This document shows positions 62,430-64,000 of a stretch of DNA of 64,000 nt, in pieces. Numbering within the stretch: position 1 is the first letter of the stretch; each line of letters begins with the position of its first letter. A model generated the notes under the pieces. That model worked only from the letters and a program-made list of their open reading frames with translations, made no database searches and was not told the origin of the DNA. The stretch lies in contig DAOMFV010000007.1 of NCBI GenBank assembly GCA_035430005.1, positions 12,853-76,852 of the forward strand. Reading direction: 5' to 3'. The position numbers and the translations under genes are program-made. This DNA is from JAEUIE01 sp035430005 (GTDB lineage Bacteria; Planctomycetota; Planctomycetia; Gemmatales; HRBIN36).

Positions 62430-62587
62430 GCCATGATCGCATGCTGAAAATTGTTCAGCCTAAATTGGAACGGTTGCTGGGACGTGGGCGATTTGTGATC
62501 GTCAGACTCCGCTACATCAACCGCATGATCGAGGTTTATTACGAAAATCGGTTTCAGCGTCTGGCAATAATGATGTTCAGTGTGTGA
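62426..62587 (+). CDS. Small basic protein (53 aa)
   Basis: AAGGAG precedes the ATG by six bases and the gene overlaps the previous stop (ATGA), so translation is likely. The protein is Arg-rich with hydrophobic residues (RFVIVRLRYINRMIEVYYEN) and could bind nucleic acid or a membrane. No family is recognised. A small palindrome (GGCCCA/TGGGCC, 62595-62610) follows. Confidence 0.5.
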   Translation: MSHDRMLKIVQPKLERLLGRGRFVIVRLRYINRMIEVYYENRFQRLAIMMFSV

Positions 62588-62627
62588 CCTCCACGGCCCA
62601 CGGATGGGCCTCTTCTAGGAAGGGGCC

Positions 62628-62858
62628 ATGAAACTCCTCCACGTTTCCGAAGTTGCCAAAATCCTCAATGCCAGCAACAGCCTAGTCTATGACTTGATGA
62701 AGTCAGGGCGGTTGCCTTACGTCGCCATCGGCCGAAAAAAGCAAGGCGGAAAACGGATCCATGAAGAGGATCTCGCCTTGTTCATCGAAGAAAATCGCAT
62801 GGTGGAGCAGGGGCCTGCTCCACCTATGAAGGTAAAGCTCAAACACTTGCGGCTTTGA
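62628..62858 (+). CDS. xis: Excisionase-like HTH protein
   Basis: 76 residues with an HTH_17/MerR-like pattern (LHVSEVAKILNASNSLVYDL, RLPYVAIGRKKQGGKRIHEED). The GGAAGGGG site precedes it. It is encoded next to, and overlaps tail to tail by 20 bases, the integrase gene, the usual place for an excisionase that directs recombination toward excision. The name follows from that position. Confidence 0.75.
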   Translation: MKLLHVSEVAKILNASNSLVYDLMKSGRLPYVAIGRKKQGGKRIHEEDLALFIEENRMVEQGPAPPMKVKLKHLRL

Positions 62859-63831
62859 GCATGTAGGAAGCATCTTGTGACACGTGCTGGTAAACGCGGC
62901 CAATCATGCTGCCGTCCACATGGTTGGCCAGCATCGCCACCGTCACGGAATTCACCCCAGCCTTGAGCTTGCGGGTCACCCAGGTATGCCTGAAGTTCGT
63001 CAGGCAGTACTTCACGCCGAGCTTCTTCTTGAGCCGTCCGAATCGGCAGCTGATGGCGTACGCCGTCCAAGGCATTCCGTCGCTATTCCGGAAGAGTGGC
63101 CCCTGGGGATGTTTCAGCATCAGCCGTTTGATAATTGCCAGTGCCTTGCGTGTGAAATAGACCACGCAGTTCCGCTTCTTCCCCTTGGACTTAAGCAGGG
63201 GCAGTACCCAACGCTGGTGCTGGAGATCAACGTGGACGGCCTCGACACGGACGATTTCTTGCGGCCTCGATCCGCACTCCCAGGAGAAGGTCACCAAATC
63301 GTTGAACTCCTGATCCCTGATCTTCGTGAGCATCTTTTTGAATTCGGGGAGTTCAATGACGAGTTCCCGCTTCCCTTGGGGAGGCTTCTCCACCCCAGCC
63401 AGAGGAGTCCGGTCGATATGGCCTTTCTTGACCGCCCAGTTCATGGCCCGCTGAATAGCCAAGAGGCATCCCCGCTGCATGCCGGGATTCCATTTCTTGT
63501 GTTTTTTGAGCCAGGCATCGAGGTGGTAGGGCTTGAGGTCGTTGACCTTAAGCCGGGCCGAGATGGTCTTCACGAAAGACTGGGCCCGCTTCTGGTACCA
63601 GTCGTAAGTGCCTTCGGCACGGTGGGCTTGGCACCATTCCAGGAAAAGATCGATGATGCCGACGACGGTGTCGGCCGTGACATTAACTACCTCACGGGGC
63701 TGGGCCATGAGCTTGTGATACTCATCGAACGCGGCATCGCGGTCGGTGCCGAGATCGTGCTGTTTGCCTTGGAGTTGGACGTACCACTTCTGATTGGAAG
63801 AGCGGTACCAGGGCTTGGGGAAATGTGGCAT
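62839..63831 (-). CDS. int: Tyrosine-type site-specific integrase
   Basis: 330 residues. N-terminal arm-binding domain (KWYVQLQGKQHDLGTDR), SAM-like core domain, then the catalytic domain with WECGSRPQEI (Arg), LTNFRHTWVTRK (Arg-His; first His of the usual HxxR is Thr), LANHVDGSMIGRVYQHV (His, Tyr). This form is common in planctomycete integrases (recalled). It is read away from the tRNA gene, whose 3' end is 124 bases upstream of the start codon, the classic place for the attachment site. Confidence 0.9.
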   Translation of the reverse strand: MPHFPKPWYRSSNQKWYVQLQGKQHDLGTDRDAAFDEYHKLMAQPREVVNVTADTVVGIIDLFLEWCQAHRAEGTYDWYQKRAQSFVKTISARLKVNDLKPYHLDAWLKKHKKWNPGMQRGCLLAIQRAMNWAVKKGHIDRTPLAGVEKPPQGKRELVIELPEFKKMLTKIRDQEFNDLVTFSWECGSRPQEIVRVEAVHVDLQHQRWVLPLLKSKGKKRNCVVYFTRKALAIIKRLMLKHPQGPLFRNSDGMPWTAYAISCRFGRLKKKLGVKYCLTNFRHTWVTRKLKAGVNSVTVAMLANHVDGSMIGRVYQHVSQDASYMLKAASV

Positions 63832-63875
63832 TGACGAGACTCCTTAGAAACCACGTGGCCAAGGAAGGCTCGTCG

Positions 63876-63926
63876 CCCCCATCCTGTTACCGCAGGATGG
63901 GGGTTCTCTGCATAACTTCTCTGCAT
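63876..63926. promoter_or_regulatory. Hairpin and direct repeats between tRNA and integrase
   Basis: CCCCCATCCTG/CAGGATGGGGG (63876-63903, 11 bp, TTACCG loop) and two copies of TTCTCTGCAT (63904-63913 and 63917-63926). The repeats may be arm sites for the integrase; the hairpin could end transcription coming from the tRNA side. Confidence 0.5.
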
Positions 63927-63954
63927 CGCAGCATTATACGCTCGAAAAACTCAG

Positions 63955-63990
63955 TGGGCCCAGCAGGATTCGAACCTGCAACCAAGGGAT
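63955..63990. other. Likely attachment site (attR or attL) at the tRNA 3' end
   Basis: Tyrosine integrases next to a tRNA gene usually cross over within its 3' half, which here lies just upstream of int. The bases 63955-63990 therefore probably contain one half of the attachment core. No second copy of this sequence was noticed elsewhere in the window, so the other end would be beyond the left edge. Confidence 0.5.
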
Positions 63991-64000
63991 TATGAGTCCC
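63955..64000 (-). tRNA. tRNA with CAT anticodon, 5' part outside window
   Basis: On the minus strand the visible bases give most of the anticodon stem, loop CTCATAA (anticodon CAT at 63992-63994), variable loop, T stem GCAGG/CCTGC with TTCGAAT loop, acceptor strand TGGGCCC and discriminator A. The 3' CCA is not encoded. The D arm and 5' end lie beyond the window. CAT could mean elongator Met, initiator Met or Ile2; the acceptor end cannot settle it alone. Confidence 0.85.

Noticed and set aside
57975..62587. PRTRC-type system
   Set aside because: ThiF and JAMM proteins fit, and ParB is on the element, but the other PRTRC proteins are not recognised and ParB is 35 kb away.
62884..63834. Open frame of 316 codons on the plus strand across the integrase
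   Set aside because: It is antisense to a complete integrase and shows no recognisable domain.
1..64000. CRISPR array
   Set aside because: No series of equal direct repeats with unique spacers was seen; the only regular repeats are the iterons.
1..64000. Insertion sequence transposase
   Set aside because: No DDE, Y1 or serine transposase was recognised; only tyrosine recombinases are present.

Overview
The window looks like most of a mosaic mobile element next to a tRNA gene, most likely in a planctomycete. That host call is an inference from the integrase type, the ECF sigma/anti-sigma pair, the secreted fusion protein and the mix of small accessory genes; no ribosomal or other taxonomic marker is present. 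The right end holds a partial tRNA gene with a CAT anticodon (63955 to the edge), a tyrosine integrase and an excisionase-type HTH gene. Replication genes lie in the middle: a RepA-like initiator followed by five iterons (23.2-24.7 kb), ParA, ParB, DnaB and, at 38.6 kb, a CHC2/TOPRIM primase. Two TraG/VirD4-like ATPases (one interrupted by a stop codon) and two replication-relaxation-type proteins suggest a transfer or mobilisation function. No relaxase was recognised.

Layout. 1-5.2 kb: copper cassette with a TauE/SafE-cupredoxin membrane protein, DsbA, an HMA chaperone, a CPx-ATPase, a Met/His-rich lipoprotein and a Cys/Met-rich peptide. None of these six genes except possibly the truncated first one has a visible Shine-Dalgarno, and the proteins resemble those of Patescibacteria (CPR). 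5.2-10.9 kb: orphan genes, including a HExxH protein, a TIR-like protein and an XRE regulator with a palindromic operator. 11-22 kb: heavy-metal RND efflux (adaptor, pump, outer membrane channel), accessory periplasmic proteins, a TPR protein and a Zn/Cd/Pb-type ATPase. 22-28.3 kb: a HEPN-like gene and the replication/partition module. 28.3-35.5 kb: cargo (patatin-like lipase, a second CPR-like DsbA, alpha/beta hydrolase, ECF sigma and anti-sigma) between two copies of a structured, GC-rich repeat. 35.5-38.5 kb: a HamA/HamB Hachiman defence pair. 38.6-45.7 kb: primase, coupling ATPase and small plasmid-type genes. 45.7-57.9 kb: accessory genes, including a secreted cysteine-protease-like/acyl-CoA-dehydrogenase-like fusion, an XerC-like recombinase, an OLD-family nuclease and DsbB. 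58-62.9 kb: an ATPase/relaxation pair followed by a possible ubiquitin-like conjugation cluster (E2-like, JAMM protease, E1/ThiF).

How it fits together. The element carries metal resistance (Cu plus divalent metals) and an oxidative folding set (two DsbA, one DsbB) that could support metal-binding and Cys-rich secreted proteins. It maintains itself by replication, partition and integration, and carries defence genes (Hachiman, OLD nuclease, HEPN-like, TIR-like). The most novel-looking items are the E2-JAMM-E1 cluster with a 20-codon ORF and tandem hairpins, the structured repeat pair with compensatory base changes, and the secreted protease-like/ACAD fusion coupled to a 43-residue peptide. 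All calls rest on reading the sequence by eye; no database search was run.
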